From positions 6,797,243-6,861,242 of the forward strand of contig JACBWW010000022.1 in the NCBI GenBank assembly GCA_020086605.1: 64,000 nt of DNA, given 5' to 3'. Made by a program: the position numbers and the translations under genes. Source of the DNA: Lanius collurio (Eukaryota; Chordata; Aves; Passeriformes; Laniidae). Shown piece by piece: positions 1-13,869 of the stretch. The first letter of the stretch is position 1; each line of letters starts with the position of its first letter. The notes below the pieces were generated by a model. It was not told the DNA's origin, did not search any database, and was given only the letters and a program-made list of their open reading frames with translations.

Positions 1-1151
1 ATGTTATTTTCTAATTAGATTTTTATGAATGCCCCTAAAGCTTCTGCCCAGAAGCAGAAGCTGGCCAAAAAGATTGAATTATATTGAGAACAAACTGTTC
101 TGCTCTGTCCATATTCTTTCCTTTGGTTTCTTGGTGTATTAGCATTATCCCTGAAATAATATTTTTCCCCTGTGTTTTGAAGGGATGAGCATCTCATTCC
201 TCCTTTTACCACCTCTGAGACACTTCCTGTCCTACTCCTGTAATCTCCTCTTGACTTTCTGAGGCTCAGCTCTTCAAGCTGCCCTGGGTTCCAAGTTGCT
301 GTCGTCCTTTCTCGTGCAGACAAGAGGATGTGACTGTTTCTCCTGCCCCCACAGACCAAGTTTTGTTGAACCAGTACACTGTGCAATCCCAAACCTTCCC
401 ACTCCTGTGTGTGTCAACAGTTACCTGAAACATCTCTTCTTTGGTTATGAGGTTGTCTTTCCATACCCTCTGCCTTTTCCTGAAGTTTGTGAATTATGAC
501 GTGGCTACAAGAGAGAAAAAGGAAATGTGTAATAGGCTCTTGCTGTCTTTTGAGAGAAAAGCTGTCCAAAATGAGACAGCCTTGAGGTCTGCAGGACTTC
601 TCATGGCCTGAAATGGCAGATTTCATGGGCTGGGACAAGTGTTTCAGGTCATATCTCAGCTCTTCCATCCTCCTCTAAGCTAATGAAGCTTTAAGGAGGA
701 AGGAAAAAGATGTTATAAAATTTAGGTTATTAGTCAGACCAGTCTAAGCAACAAATTCCAAGTGCTGCTGTGGAATTCTGATGGTTGCAGTTCAGTTGGC
801 AGGGGGCACCAAGACAGGTCAGGGAAGGCTGAGGCTGTGTGGGACCAGCTGAGAGAAATGCCAGGGGTGTGTTAAATGTGTGAGGCAGAAAAGAGAGACT
901 GTGACAATGGAGCTGTGTTAGAGCAGGGCTGAACACAGAACTCAGAGTACTTCCAGTAACAGGCTGTGTTTCATCCATGCATCTCAAAGCACAAACAAAG
1001 ACAGTGAAAGAGACAATGCAGACCTTGGGAGCTGAGGAACATGGGAAAGGGCAATCATGCTAAAAAGCAATATGAGCAGTTGTGGGAAGTGACGTTTTTA
1101 AAACAAACCACAGTGGTTGCTGCATTGTACAAACCTAATAAGACATAGTGA
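1..1151. other. Non-genic DNA, nothing recognised
   Basis: I see no gene, RNA or repeat here. The short open frames on both strands (85 to 125 codons on the minus strand) have no recognisable domain and no supporting start context. Composition is ordinary for the window. Confidence 0.6.
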
Positions 1152-1278
1152 AAAATATTGGATTTATTTTTACAAGTTAAAAGTGACCTTGTTGGCCTTA
1201 TGAATGGATTCACTTCTCACAGTACCTCTTAAGGGCATTAGGGTTATGACTAACTCATAAAAATAAATCCAATATTTT
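1152..1278. repeat. 127-bp fold-back (long imperfect palindrome)
   Basis: The left arm 1152-1202 matches the reverse complement of 1228-1278 without gaps. The outer 21 bases (1152-1172 against 1258-1278) are identical, two mismatches follow, then five more identical bases (1175-1179 against 1251-1255). The inner part is weaker, giving about 40 matches of 51, and several mismatches would be G:U pairs in RNA. The loop is about 25 nt (1203-1227). A foldback of this symmetry fits a palindromic MITE-type DNA element or a transcribed hairpin. I see no clear target-site duplication, so the family is unassigned. The inverted repeat is read directly; its origin is inference. Confidence 0.8.
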
Positions 1279-2129
1279 CCCCTTGGCCATGTCATATCCA
1301 GTGTTGGAATTCAGCTGTGAGAACTGGTGGGGCTCTGACTTTCATTTAGTTTGACCTCCTATTATGAGAAGTACCTGGCTCTCAATCCTGGTGGGTTGCA
1401 GCATAGTTCCAACAGTGGTTAAGTCGCATACAGAGTGGAAACAGAAAATATCCAAAAAGGCCTAGGAAATAGAGGATCGTGCAACACAATATGTAACCGA
1501 AAACAACATGTGAAAGGAATAAGTATTTCAAATACAGAGAAGTTCTCTTCCTGTCCTGTTTTTCATTTGACCAGCATAACAGATCAAGTCAGGACTGTCA
1601 GTTTAGTCCTACACTATATATAGGGGAAACAGAATCCAAGCTGATGACTGAGTTCATACAGTTGTTCATTTCTTTTGGAGTCTAAGGAACTTCAAAAAAT
1701 CCAGTCAAGAAAACAGCTAGAGAACAAGCGATTTAAAACTGAGTTGAGAGCTTTAAAGGGGGCAGACACACCTATCTAGTACCTATGATGGCACAAGGCC
1801 GCTCCTGAGCAATAACCTAGTCCAAAGCAGTAGGAAAAAAATAGTACAAACTGTTTGCATCACCTATGGATTCTACAGCTACAAATCTGAAGCTTTGTCG
1901 CTTCAGCTTAGTGGGCTCTGTCGATTATTGAGGGCTTGTATTGGTTCCACACATCCAGGGGGCTGCAGTGTGAGGTGGTCACCATCATGTACCAGTGAGG
2001 AAATGTTCACTTCAAGTGCATACCAGATGTGCTCTTTTTATAATTAATGTATTGTGCTTATCTGCTCTGCCTGATAACCATTTCCTCTCCAGCAGTCTCA
2101 GATGAATCTTCCTTTTGGCTGAAGAACTT
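1279..2129. other. Non-genic DNA, nothing recognised
   Basis: No repeat family or gene is recognisable. A 62-codon plus-strand frame at 1435-1623 has no visible domain and is treated as chance. Confidence 0.6.
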
Positions 2130-2243
2130 TTAAAGGTCCAGAACATGCACCTGGATGTGGTCCTGGGTGACAGGCTCCAGGTGGCCCTTCTTGAGAATGG
2201 GGATTGGTTTTAGTGATTCCAGCCCCAACCATTCAGTGATACC
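2130..2243 (+). mobile_element. CR1 LINE, 3' end fragment
   Basis: This resembles the terminal part of the CR1 3' UTR. It has a 'caggctccaggtggccctt'-like stretch, then 'cttgagaatggggattgg' where CR1 has a run around 'cttgagcaggggggttgg', then 'agccccaaccattcagtgat' where CR1 has 'aaccccaaccattctgtgat'. CR1 copies are usually 5'-truncated, and only about the last 110 bp remain here. Divergence is considerable, so the insertion looks old. Boundaries are approximate. The family call is from recognition, not alignment. Confidence 0.78.
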
Positions 2244-5200
2244 ATGATCTTAAATTCAAGCTGTGACAACACAAACATCTGTATAAGCTCATTGACCCTG
2301 TCAAGAAATGTAGAGTGGGCAGAAAAACAGTCTATGACATAGCAGTGAAGGTGCTATGGGATTAACAAGAATGTTTGCCAGGTACAATTAATTAGGCGAA
2401 GCTAAAATAGAAGCAGAATGAGATTAAATATTTGTTGCATTGTGAACTGTCTGTGCAGGGCTAAACACTTAACTAGTGTAATTTGGATTAAATATAAACT
2501 CAAGTGCAAAGAATATATAAATCAATTTATCTGTGTTTATCTGAAGCTGAGTTGGATTCCAGCTTTGGTTACTGCAAAGTTAATTTTGCCATTGTTCAGT
2601 GTTGCCTTTTGTCTCCACAAATTCTCTCCCAACAGCTTGAGCAGCATGCTGAATTATAACTGTAGAAAATCACGAATGACATGCATATGTTGTAGGCATT
2701 TTTGAGGTTGCAGGGCTAACAGTAAATATTCACACTTAAAATATTGAATTTAGGTTTATATGCCATGGAAATGTTGAGTACCTTCTTTGCTTTGTTTCCT
2801 CTGCCTCTGCTTTTCCCATGATTCTTTTATTACACTGAACGAGTTCCGTATCTGTAACATACAGAAGTTGACGAGGTCTCGTATTGCATTTCCTTATTTT
2901 CTCTGAACAAGTTTCAATGAGTATTATTTTACCTGCATCATTTTGGTGTCCAAAGTATTCCCATAGTCAGATCAATCATGGGAAAATTTTCATTCCCTAG
3001 GAACATATCGGATCCAGAGACAGGGAGTTCCCCAAGTGTGTGAGTCTCAGCCCTGCTCTGTACAGCACAGGAGCTGTTGGCTCTGCTGTGGAGCAGCTCC
3101 TGCACCCCCAGCACTGCCCCAGGCCAGGCAGCTCCTGCTCTGAGCATCATGGCCACTGCTGCAGCAGCTACCACACACTGAAAAGGTGTGTTGGCAAGTA
3201 AGCCACAACCACAGATTTAGATTTGTTTTACGAGACAGCTTTGTCAGGATTTAAAGGTGTTTTTTCCTAAACATGACAAATAAGCCTGCTGAAGCAGCTA
3301 AGAACACTTATTTATATAAACTAGCACTGATGTTACCTTGTGTAAAATATGTTTAATTTTAGCCAATGCATATTTGAGTTATAGTTTCCATAAATATTTG
3401 TGAATACATTATGATAAAATCTAAAACCTTGGCAGCAGTTAAGAGAAGAGATTGCAGATAAAAATCAACATTGCCTGCAGTATCCCAGGAGATCATACTG
3501 CTAGTGAAGTTTAAATTAGCTTTGCCCTAAAATCTAAGACATTCCTGCAGCACACTTTAAAGAATCTTAAAGTGTGAAGGAGTTAAGCTAATTACTGTAG
3601 CATTTGAAGGCAAGACATTTGTAAAATTAATGGGCTAAAGTCTGCAGTCTTTCATTCAGCAAAAAATCCTACTACAATTGTGCATTTATTGTGGAAGAGC
3701 TGCACAACTCAGTCCTCTGTTTTATAACAGTCACATCCTGACAGAAAATAGTCCAGATACTGGGGGCTGGGGGAGGTGTGTGATTTCTGGTAACAATGAG
3801 AAAAGGAGGAACAGGGACCACTTAACTTCCATCACTTGATGTTATCTGCCTGTGAGAGCAGGACCTTATCCCAATCCCCAGCAGAGGCTCTGCCTGGCAC
3901 CATTTCCACTGAGAAGATTTGGTCCCCTCAGCAGTTTCTGTGTTTGTCCTTGGCTGTCCCTGGGCCCACAGGACCAAGCCTACACGAATAAAAGCCATGC
4001 AACCCGGTCAGAGCAGTGCTGCAGAGCAAAGTGTGTAGTGCTAAAGGCCCAAAGGCCACACTGTGAGTGTTTCAGGGAAGCCTATTGCAGGTCAGCTCAG
4101 GGCTGTGCCCACACGCCCAAGGGTGTGCTGGTGGCTGGAGAACATCAGATTTAGTTTCACCTGAGAGGATCCCAGTTCATTCTGTGGCTTTCTGCTCCGC
4201 ACAGGAGGTGGTGATGGTCCAAAAAATCACTCCAGCAGTGAGCTCCCTGTATGTACTGACACACCAAGGCAGGTGTGTCCCAATGCACTGAAGCCACCTG
4301 CAGGGCTCCCAGTGACACTGGGGCTGTGGCTGCTCTGCAGTCATTGGAGTGTCCTCGCTCTGTAGGAATTGGCAGCATCACCTCCCTAAGAGGACAGTGA
4401 GAGTAACAGGATCCCAGGCTCTGCTGCTTCACCTCTGCAGGGGAATCTCTTCAGACGTGATGTCTGTGCCCTATGTGGAGGGAAGACTGGCAGGGCCATT
4501 GCTGCAAGGTTGCTGTGCTTCCCTGCACACAGGAGAGATGGGCAGAGTAGCTGATGAGAGGACAGAAATTATTCAGCTTTTTATTGTATTTCCAGTTTAT
4601 CAGGGGGACATGAAGTGTTTGGTTTGGGCATGAACTCTATTCAGCAGCTTTGTTCTTTCTCAGCCTTCAGTGTTCTGACACAGGGACGTGACTACAGAAC
4701 ACAGATGTATAGAAACAGGTTCAGTTAACAGTTTCCTTTGTGAGGTGTTAGAAGGATGCAATTATCTGTTAAAGTATTTATAGGGCAAAGCACTGGTTCC
4801 CTGCAATTCACTGGAGCTATTCACTGTAAGAATCACTGATGTCTGGGCTCAGGCTTAGGAACCCAAGTGGTTTTCTATTCAGATTGATCCCAGTCTGTTT
4901 CTCCTCTAAACCAGTCCAAGTCAGTAGTGCAATTACAGAAAAGACTGAAACAACTTCCACTGCCCCCTTAATAACAAGTAGCCTTGTTCCTTCCAGGCTG
5001 CTGGGACATTTCATCTACAATTGGTTTTTAACTGAAGATTTTTTACAAGGCATTCACAAATGTGAAAAAAGAATATCATGTTATGTGTAAATTTTTCCAG
5101 CTGCCTCTTGCCAAGTTTTATGTTGGTTATTGAAACTGCTGGCTAGAAATGGATCAGTAGAACTGTAACACGCTTCTTGGCTATTGCTGTTTGACTGAGA

Positions 5201-8103
5201 GAGTCCAGATTTTGCTCACCTTAAAAAAAACCTTGCTTTGATTTCCTGACTGTGGTAGCATTCAGTTAGTGGAGGTTAAGAGCTGGTTTGAGGGTGAGCG
5301 GCTGGATGAGAAGATGATTGCTGCTTGAGAATTTACAGCATGCACTCTGTTGGAAAATGCTAAGGTATGTTTCAGATTTTTATCTAAATATAATTGTGTT
5401 ACTGAGTGTTGCCCAGATGAAAAGAAACAGTGCACCAGATGCGATTTATACACACACACAGACACATATATGTGCCTTTGATCTTTATAGAAAAATGTTG
5501 TCCTTCCAGTAGATCCATTTTCAGATGAGTTTGCTTGTCTTTTTCCAAATCGAGGTTGTAGTCAACAACTGAAGTTAGACTGACAGAGATGGTACTGAAA
5601 ATTGGTCAAGCTTATGGGAAAAGCTTATAGCTGTCATCCAATGCAGTTCTGTTTCACTGGACCAGCAACTATTAGTATTTCAATTCTTTCCAACTGTTAT
5701 TTGAAGAAGGTTTTTTAAATAAAAAATTTTAAGTGTTCCTATCCTTTTGCAATATGCTTTTAAAGTTCACTGCAATATTCCAAATAACAAGTCTTTATTA
5801 TTGTAAAACCAACATTAGAAATTGCTCATGTGGAGCTCTACAGCTCATCAGCTTCTTGTAGGGCACCCTCTGTGCCTGCTCACTTAGAAGTTTACTGGTT
5901 TGAACCACATTCTGAATCTGTCCTTTGCCTTTAAATTACTTTAGCATCTCTTGAAGTACCATTGACATATGAGTATTTTACCTTTTTTATTGTGTCTGAC
6001 CCATGTCTCAAGCTCCTTTTTGGCATGTACTAGGAGCCTTCAAACTTACAGGCAAGCACCTGAAGGAAGCTGTAATAGCAAAGCCTGGGACCTGGAGGCC
6101 TGGCAGGCAGGACTCCTTTGTTCATCCCCAGCAGCTTCCCTTTCAGAGCAGGTTGCAGAGCTCACAGTCTCCTTGACAGACTCCAGTGTGTCCTTTCTGA
6201 ATTGTTTCTTCCCTCGGGCAATCTGAAGGAATATGCCTCAGATGACCGTGTTCAAGCAAATCTCACCCTTACATTTCACTTTAGTGAATTTAAATCTCAC
6301 ACTTTATGCTGTAGCCAAAGCCATTAGCCCGTGTCATCCTTCACTGTAATGCAGATCTGCTCCTATCTCATTACAATGTGCATAGCTCTACCACAGGGTC
6401 TGATACACACATCCAGAGCTATACTGAATTATTAAGGGTTTCACTTAAACCAGAAAAACTGGGGAAGTTTTGAAAGGCTGTCTTTAATGTGACCTGTAAG
6501 GTTGAAGTTCTTGAGGTCTCTCTGAACAGTTGATGTTTTTAGTACGCTCTGTGTGGCACTTCAGGTCTGTATAATTACATGGATTTTGAGAAAGAGATAT
6601 GTATTCTGACTTTGGACAGCCCTGGCTCTATTGCAGCTTGGCTGCAACAAAAAAACTAAAGACCTTTTCCTCTTAAGTACATAAACAATGAAATCCTTAA
6701 ATCTTCCTTGTCAGATGAAAGCCTGGGCATTCCATAATAATATTTTTCATGTGCTTACAGTAGGAATTATTTTGAGTGCTCAACTTTGACTTAGTAGGTC
6801 AAAGATGATATTCTTTTTATACAGATCTTTAATATAAGCAATATTCTCTTTCACCCCTGACACATAATACAGCAGTTTTCCTTCAAAGCGTAAATTAAAG
6901 TGAAGCCACAAAAGGGTCATTAATGGACTCGGTAGAGTCAATACTGAGGGTATCATATACTGCCTGTTTAATATTAAAAGTGAAGTCAATGGAAGTATGG
7001 TCCTAATATATGTGGGGTTTGTGAATACTGAGAGAGAGCAGAAACTTTAAACTTGGGAGTGTGCAGAGAGATGAAACAGCTTGCAGTGCAACATAATGTT
7101 GGGGTTCATTTCTGAAAACCCAGGAAAATACATGCCTGCAGCTAGAGGTCAGAAACTATTAGTGAGCATTAGGATAGTGTCATCCACTGTATTTCATATA
7201 GGGATAAAAAAAAAAAAAGCTCTAATGGAGGGAAAAGATTTGTAATTCCAGAGCCACCAGTTAAGCAGTAATATCCAAATCATTGGCTAATCTCTTCCTT
7301 CAAATTAATGAATAGAAAGGCCAGAATGCCAGAGCAAAATCCCCTACAGAACATACTTTGTGAGAGAACTAATAAGACACACTGTAAAACTTTATTCTGC
7401 TTACAGTATGGGAGACATTTAAAGTACCAATTAAAAGAGACTTAAAATGCAATTAGAGTGGAAATCACTTCACAACAAGGTATTAGCCATCTCTCCCATC
7501 AGCCCTGCATTAGCAAGCCTTTAGCAAGAGATTTGCTGGTGGATAACATATTTGTGAAGCATAATAGTAGGACTGAGCCCGGGTAGCAGAGAGGAGGCTA
7601 CAGCCAAACTGACCTCCAGGGAAAGGCCTGGGACTGCCTCTTCTTGCTGTACTGAGATGTAAATGGCAGCAGGTGATGGAGAAGAGAAGCAGTTTCTGAG
7701 AGATGGCTGCACTGGAGGACAGAGGGCACAACCTGTGGGAGTTCTTCACCCCTCTGATAAATGGTGCTACAGCAGGGAGCCCATCTGTTTCTACAGCTGA
7801 CAGTGCAGATTTCTTATTAATACCAGTGGCTCTTTCCTTGGGAGGACACAGGTAGTATTTCCATTGCTTGGTTTTGTCCCAAGGGATCCCTCACCAGAAG
7901 TGTAGGGGAACAGACAGGCAAGGAGGTGAATTGAGACAACATTGGCCAGTGTGTGATTAGCTCTTATCCTTGAAGTGCACCTTTGTATTGGGACAAGGGG
8001 TATTTCTGATAAACTTTATGTGAGTTGGAATCTGAGCCAGGGAGACATAAAATAGAAAATTCTGCAGAAGTAAGAGGAGCTGCTTATACTAAGAAAAAGC
8101 CAA
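2244..8103. other. Non-genic DNA with GC-rich patches
   Basis: No gene is supported. GC-richer, CpG-poor patches stand out at 3040-3180 and about 4060-4560 against AT-rich surroundings. A short CA-rich stretch lies at about 5450-5470 and an A-run near 7205. Open frames at 3852-4154, 4349-4633 and 7510-7749 sit in or near GC-richer sequence, where stop codons are rarer, and show no family resemblance. Confidence 0.55.
3068..3102. repeat. Short inverted repeat in GC-rich patch
   Basis: The nonamer caggagctg at 3068-3076 is answered by cagctcctg at 3094-3102, with a 17-nt loop. The arm sequence cagctcctg recurs shortly downstream near 3127-3135. This could form a small hairpin but may simply reflect the CAGCTG-rich vocabulary of this patch. 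No function is assigned. Confidence 0.6.
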
Positions 8104-8194
8104 TGGTGGAAAAAATATGGGGTTTGGGTTTTTTTTTTTTAAAGAACATGGTGGAAAAAATATGGGGTTTGGTTTTTTGGTTTTTTTTAAAGAA
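8104..8194. repeat. 45-bp tandem duplication, two copies
   Basis: A unit starting tggtggaaaaaatatggggt begins at 8104 and again at 8149. Each copy runs through a T-rich tract into 'aaagaa'. The copies differ mainly in the T tract, where the second is broken by an extra 'gg'. The near identity of the rest indicates a recent local duplication, probably by replication slippage at the T tract. Confidence 0.9.
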
Positions 8195-11100
8195 TTAGCA
8201 GGTTTGTGTGTGTAAATTCAGGGGGAAAAATATAACAAATTTTCTTTGAAATAAAGTTAAAATTGCAGCCACAGAGCTGAGTTTAAGACATGGAGACCTG
8301 ATCCAGGCAATGCTCCTTGCCTGCAGGAGGGACTGCTGGTGCAGGGCCCTAGGCTAAATAATGTCTAATACACTCATTAATATTAGGTGATGAATGACAC
8401 AAGTGCAGCCACATCAGTAGATGAGACAAGTCATTTTAAATATGTACAGGCTGCTTGGGCAATTAAAGATAGTGTGGTGTGACCCATAGCATGGGGGCTT
8501 TTGGGTCTCCTGTGTTCAGAACCTTGCCCAGTCAGAGGTGGGGTTCTGCTGACATGGCCCTGTGGCAAACGTGTGCCTGCATAATGCAAAAGCAGTTTGA
8601 GATGTCTGCAATGTGTGGCAATGAGTCATGACAACAGACCTTTCCCAACCATCTCACACCAGAGCTGATCCCTGGACGGGTACAGCTGACCACACTTCCT
8701 CCCCAGCCCTGGCTGTGGAATGACAAACCCATTGCTGCTGCTATGGGTGAGTGGTAGAGCTGCCTGTGACAGGATTCCTGTGAAAACAGTCAAGCCATGA
8801 ACCAAAAGGCTGAGTTACAAGTCTGTGTTATTTACCAAAAGACACCTTAGACAGGCAAGTGCAGGGCTTGTGCACCTCCTTTTTCCCTGAGAAATAGCTG
8901 TTAGTCTGGGCTACTGCTTGTAACTCTCAGAAATGAACATTAATAATTTATTTGTCCTTTTCCATTGCTGATTATTTTTCAGACACAACTTGAGTGTCTC
9001 TTAGCAAAATTACAGCCATGATTCATTTTCAAAATTTAATAGTGAATAATTACATTATTTTTTTAATGGAGGGAAATACCTTAAGAGGAGGAAAATCAGA
9101 AATCTGGCCATTTTATTTTAGCCACATAGCATGGACAATGAAGAATAGCTACATCATCCACGCTTTATTTAAATGAAAGAAAGGATGGGTTACTATTCCC
9201 TGCCTTGCAATGCAGCAGAGCCCTAAAAGGCCATGTGTTTAACCAAAGCACTGCAGACCCTGAGTGGTGAAGCCTCCCCACAAAGTGTGGGGCTGACATT
9301 CCGATTTAGAAGCATCACGTAAAATCTTAATCAGTGCAACCAAATTAGCAGAGCAGAGCTTTTACACCATGTTCCTTGTTTACGCTTATCATTCTTAATA
9401 AATTCTAAATGCTTTTACAGGTGTGGAAATAAGCCTATTACCAAGATAATTTTTTTAATCATAGACATCTTAGATTGAGATGTGACATTTGCCATAATTC
9501 CCTTGCTCTATCTCATAGCTTTCTGAGAGAGGTCTACATTCCCAACACCATCTCTGTGGTACGAGCCGTCTCTTGACTGATGTATGTCCAAATAAGCCTT
9601 TGAATACTTTTCCATATTGGCCTTGAAATAATTCAGATGTCAAATTACCTCTCTCCAGACTTCCTGACTCCACCAGGCCCCTTGAATATGGTTTTTAATG
9701 TATTTAGGGGGAAAATATTAAATTTTTCTAAGCTGGGTCAGAGTTCATAGAATTTGCTAATAAAGAGGCAGGCAAGGAAGATATTTACTTGGGGAAGGCT
9801 TTTGAGTATATTTTGTGTAACAGCTGCAGGTTGAGACAGCCTTTGGTTTGTGTTTCTGAGTTTGTATGCCTCCAAGCTTTTGGCATCTTTGCTTTTTTTT
9901 TTTTTTTTCTCCTGTTTTTTTTCAAGACAAATAAGGAAACAATTTCAGTCTTTTCACACCAAGCCTTTTAGCATGGTCCACATATTCAAACCTCAGGGTG
10001 AGACGTTTCTCAATTTGACAAGGAATATCCTCCAGCTTCTCATTTTGTTTTCTTTAAAATGCCTTTACAGCTGAAATGCATTGAGAGTGCAGAGCTAGGA
10101 GGGTCCCATCAGCCAGGTGTGCTACAGGCCACACCACCACAGCACTTGGGCAGTTGGTCTGTGTAACATTTGTGTGATGGAGCTAATCAGGAGAAATGAA
10201 TCCTGCTGTTGTTTTGGTCAGCAGACTCAGCTGTGTCTCCGAAAGCTTTGGGATAATTTTTTGTTTGATGTTTATCCTAATTACCCATTTGTCTCTCTCA
10301 GTGGTTGTTGTTATAAATTCCCCATCACTGCTCTGCCCAAGGGCCGCGTTGTAGAATTGTACTGCCCGGGGCCAAATCTTTACTTTCAGCATGCTCCCAG
10401 GTATGTTTTGGGAGCACTTTGCAACAGTGAAGGCAAACGGCCTCTGCCTTTTTCTGTGCAGGGTAAATACAGTGCCCCTTAGCCACAGCTGGTGCCAGGG
10501 CTCTTCGTTATTGTGACTTTGCATATCCTCATCAGCTGAGTAATGTGATCTTAGGAGGGAAGAGGGGGTAACTGGCTTCCCTCTGCTGTATTAAAAACTA
10601 CCTCCAGATAAAGGTGCAAGGTGAAAAAGGTTTCTATATGGAAGTTTTTACACTGGTCCTTCTGGATGGGCTCACTGTGGTCAGTTCCCATCTGAACCCA
10701 ACAAAGGTGTGGGGGTTTTCTCCTGCAGTGCCTGGCAGAGAGCATGGCTTTCCCTCATTGTTGTCCAGGAAATTGTCTCAAAATGCTCCACCTTTTGGGG
10801 TTTTGTTATTATTGTGTGATAAAAAACTGATGAAACAAATAAGCATCACCAAGGATGTTCTCCAGCTCGGTGGTGTTTCTGCTGAAACCTTGCAAGTGGG
10901 CAGGTAAGCCGGGGGTAGGAAATGCAAATTGAATTCAACCCTGGTTTCATCTTGTCTGTATTAAGATCATGGCATCATAAATACTAGCAAATAAAACTTT
11001 ATCAGAAGCTTAATTACTTAGAATTAGCCATTTCCAGAAAGATATCAACAAGGTTGCTAATTGATTAAATATTTCAAGTTGGGTAAGATAGTTTGAGGTC

Positions 11101-13869
11101 CAAGACAACAACATGCAACTGACCTATGATATACTCAGATGGAAGCTGATGCCTATATTTTTAATGAAATGAAAAAATAAAAATACCTGGGGTTTATTTT
11201 CTTTAAATAATGCACTCGGAATGCTAAACAGAAACAAAGGTAACATTAAGGTAGTTGTGTGGAGTAGGGTAAAAAATTTTTTTAATTTTCCTGATTTTAA
11301 TAATCTGCAGTGTAATTATGCACGTGTAAGGAAATGTGTTTATTTGCTATCTCCATTACTAAATTTGATGTCCCCATATTCAGGCGCTTTATCCAGTTTG
11401 TTCTCTGTGTTTCACTTCTACCACTTAAAAAAGGGGTTAATTGCAACTTATCACTATTAAGAATGCATTTGCTGCAAGCATGTGGTATTTGTCAGGTGGT
11501 ACAGAATTTGTTCAGAACCATTGACCTAAAATGCCCACAAGTATTGTTTCCTTTAAAATATTAGCCTTATCTTGCAGTGTAGACTCAAGCAATCTGAAAG
11601 GTAAATAATCAAAGAAAAGCTATTACCCAAGACTGCTTACAGTTCTTTAAATCAAGCATCTATGCAATGGTAGAGATGTTGTAGTTAATTTCAGAAACAG
11701 GCATGTGACAGCAGTCACACTCACAAAAATGTTTAAATTCAATGATTATAATCAAAAAGTAATTATACACGACATTTAAAAGAGACAGTTCAATGCATCT
11801 CAGATATCAGTTACACCCAAAATCTGTGAACAGGAGTGAGCTTGTATGACTGTCACGCAAAACCCTACCAAATTACTATTCACTTCGATTAACTTTCAGT
11901 GACCATGTCTATAGGCTGCTTGGTTAATGGTTTTCTGTCAATACTGTAAAAATGCTAACCTGTCTTTACATCTAATCAATTTTGAAATGGCTCTTTACAT
12001 AAGGGGTCTATTCCTTTACTTCATTAAAAAAAACCAAACCAGAAGCAATCAAGTAGGATTGAACTGAACAAGCATTTGTAAAAAAAAATACAATAATTAA
12101 TTTTAAGTCTCTGTATTTTGAAGTAGTTGTCCTTGAGTATTTTCTTCATCACCATTTTTTAAAGGGCATTGAAAATCAATGTTTCACTTTACTATCATCC
12201 ATCTTTATATAGTAATAAATTAAGTGGAAAGTATTGATATTTTTGACTGAGCTTTTAAAATTTACATACTAATGACAATTGTACCCTTGTGACTTTTTAT
12301 TTGTGTTGCTGTTTACTGACACTGACTAGTGGGAAATTTCAGCCCTCTGGGGACCATATTTCCTCTGAAGGAATAAGACTGTGTCATGTCTCTGGTTTTA
12401 TATTATGCTTGAGATCTTAGCCATAGTATCTCTTGCTGGATTTCTTTTCAAAAAACAGTGTAGGCAGCAGAAATGGTGGAAATGCTTATCGTGTCACTCT
12501 GTGTGTTGCAGCTACAGGGATGTACACTGCAAGCACAGCTAATGCACCCACAGGAAAACCAGGTTGTGTGGCAGGGAAATGAAAACAAATGCTGGTGACA
12601 AAGTAGAGATGCCTTCATGTGCATTTGGAAATGCAGCTGGTCTGGGAGGAACAGGACCCTGTCCTGGTGTGTGTTTGGATGAAGGATGAGGAAAATGAAG
12701 CTAGTCAAATCTTATCCTTTCTGGCTAGTTTTCCTTCGTATGCCAGACTCATAAGCAATGTCTGGGTTGTATGATAGCCAAAAAACCCCTATATCCAATT
12801 TATAAAGGCAGGAAGCCTTTGTGGATTCTATGATCCTTTTAAAATTTATTATTTAGAGTACAGCTTATGATTAGAGCAAGAAGTTCAGAGGGGTTATTTT
12901 TAGCTATGTGTGAATACTTGCAAAAATTATTTGTGATATTTCAAGTGAAGGCTGCAAGTGACTTTGACAGTATTTGCTCCATCTTTGTTCACCTCCTGGG
13001 AACATTGAGCTCTTTTCTATGAATCAAAACATTTGCAGACAGAACTCATGATTGTAAATTACTGGTGTCAAAAGTATGTGGTTTTCTGGTGTGTTCTTTG
13101 CTGTCATGGGAATCTGCTAACCCCATACAGCAGGGAGAGAGAGCAAATACTGCCTGACTCAGGTGAGGAAGTGCTGAGCACAAGTAGTTGATGGCACTAA
13201 GGACATATATTCAAAGTAATAGTTGTGGAAAGAGACCTGCCAGCAAAGCCCTGGCAGCAGTTTGCTGACATGATCCATTTTCTGAGCAATTCTAGATATC
13301 AAACAGATGCAGAAGCTCATGTTCTTTTTGGGGATAGTTTGCAAACAGGGAGTCACATTTTTTAATAACTTGTTCATTGCACATATCTTGCTAATAGTAA
13401 TTTTCTACTCTTTATTCCCTATAAAATAAATTCTATGACATTTATTCTGCCTACCATGTGATTTGTTTAGGCAGTAAGGATTTATTTTCACTTTTGATTA
13501 TCTTCTAATTAATGTGATGAGTATCAATTCTTAGTTTATTGACTGCTATTGTCCATTGATGTGTTAGCCCTCCCTTTTAATAACATACAGGTAGAAAACA
13601 AACAATTTTGCACGGTAGGATAAAACCAAATATTGACAGGGCAGCCTTGCTGGATTTTCTGCAGTGAAAATCCACCTACTTCTGGATATTTGTAGGTGTG
13701 TTCATGTAAAAGTGTGCAAATACTGGAATATGTTAAGCGAATACAGAAGTTTAATGACAAATAGCATACCAAAGGCCAAATTCTGAAATGCTTTAGCATT
13801 AATCTTATTCCAAAAATCTGTCTTACCAAGGTAAAAGGCTTTCCTGTGAGTAACCCATGAAGGGTTTGT
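8195..13869. other. Non-genic DNA, low-complexity T tracts
   Basis: No gene is supported. Interrupted T tracts lie at about 9891-9931, and AT-rich sequence extends from about 10,950 to 12,300. The largest frame, 121 codons at 10117-10482, begins at GTG, matches no family I know, and overlaps an opposite-strand frame of similar length (10183-10524), as expected of chance frames. A 'gattctatgatcc' motif at about 12,825 resembles a CR1 tail, but its upstream sequence does not. Confidence 0.55.

Noticed and set aside
5451..5472. CA-rich stretch as a microsatellite
   Set aside because: Only a few impure units; below what I would call a microsatellite.
10117..10524. Overlapping 113-121-codon frames on opposite strands
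   Set aside because: The plus frame starts at GTG, both strands are open together, no domain is seen and no splice context; typical chance frames.
12815..12835. CR1-like 'gattctatgatcc' tail
   Set aside because: The preceding sequence does not match a CR1 3' UTR, so the short match could be chance.
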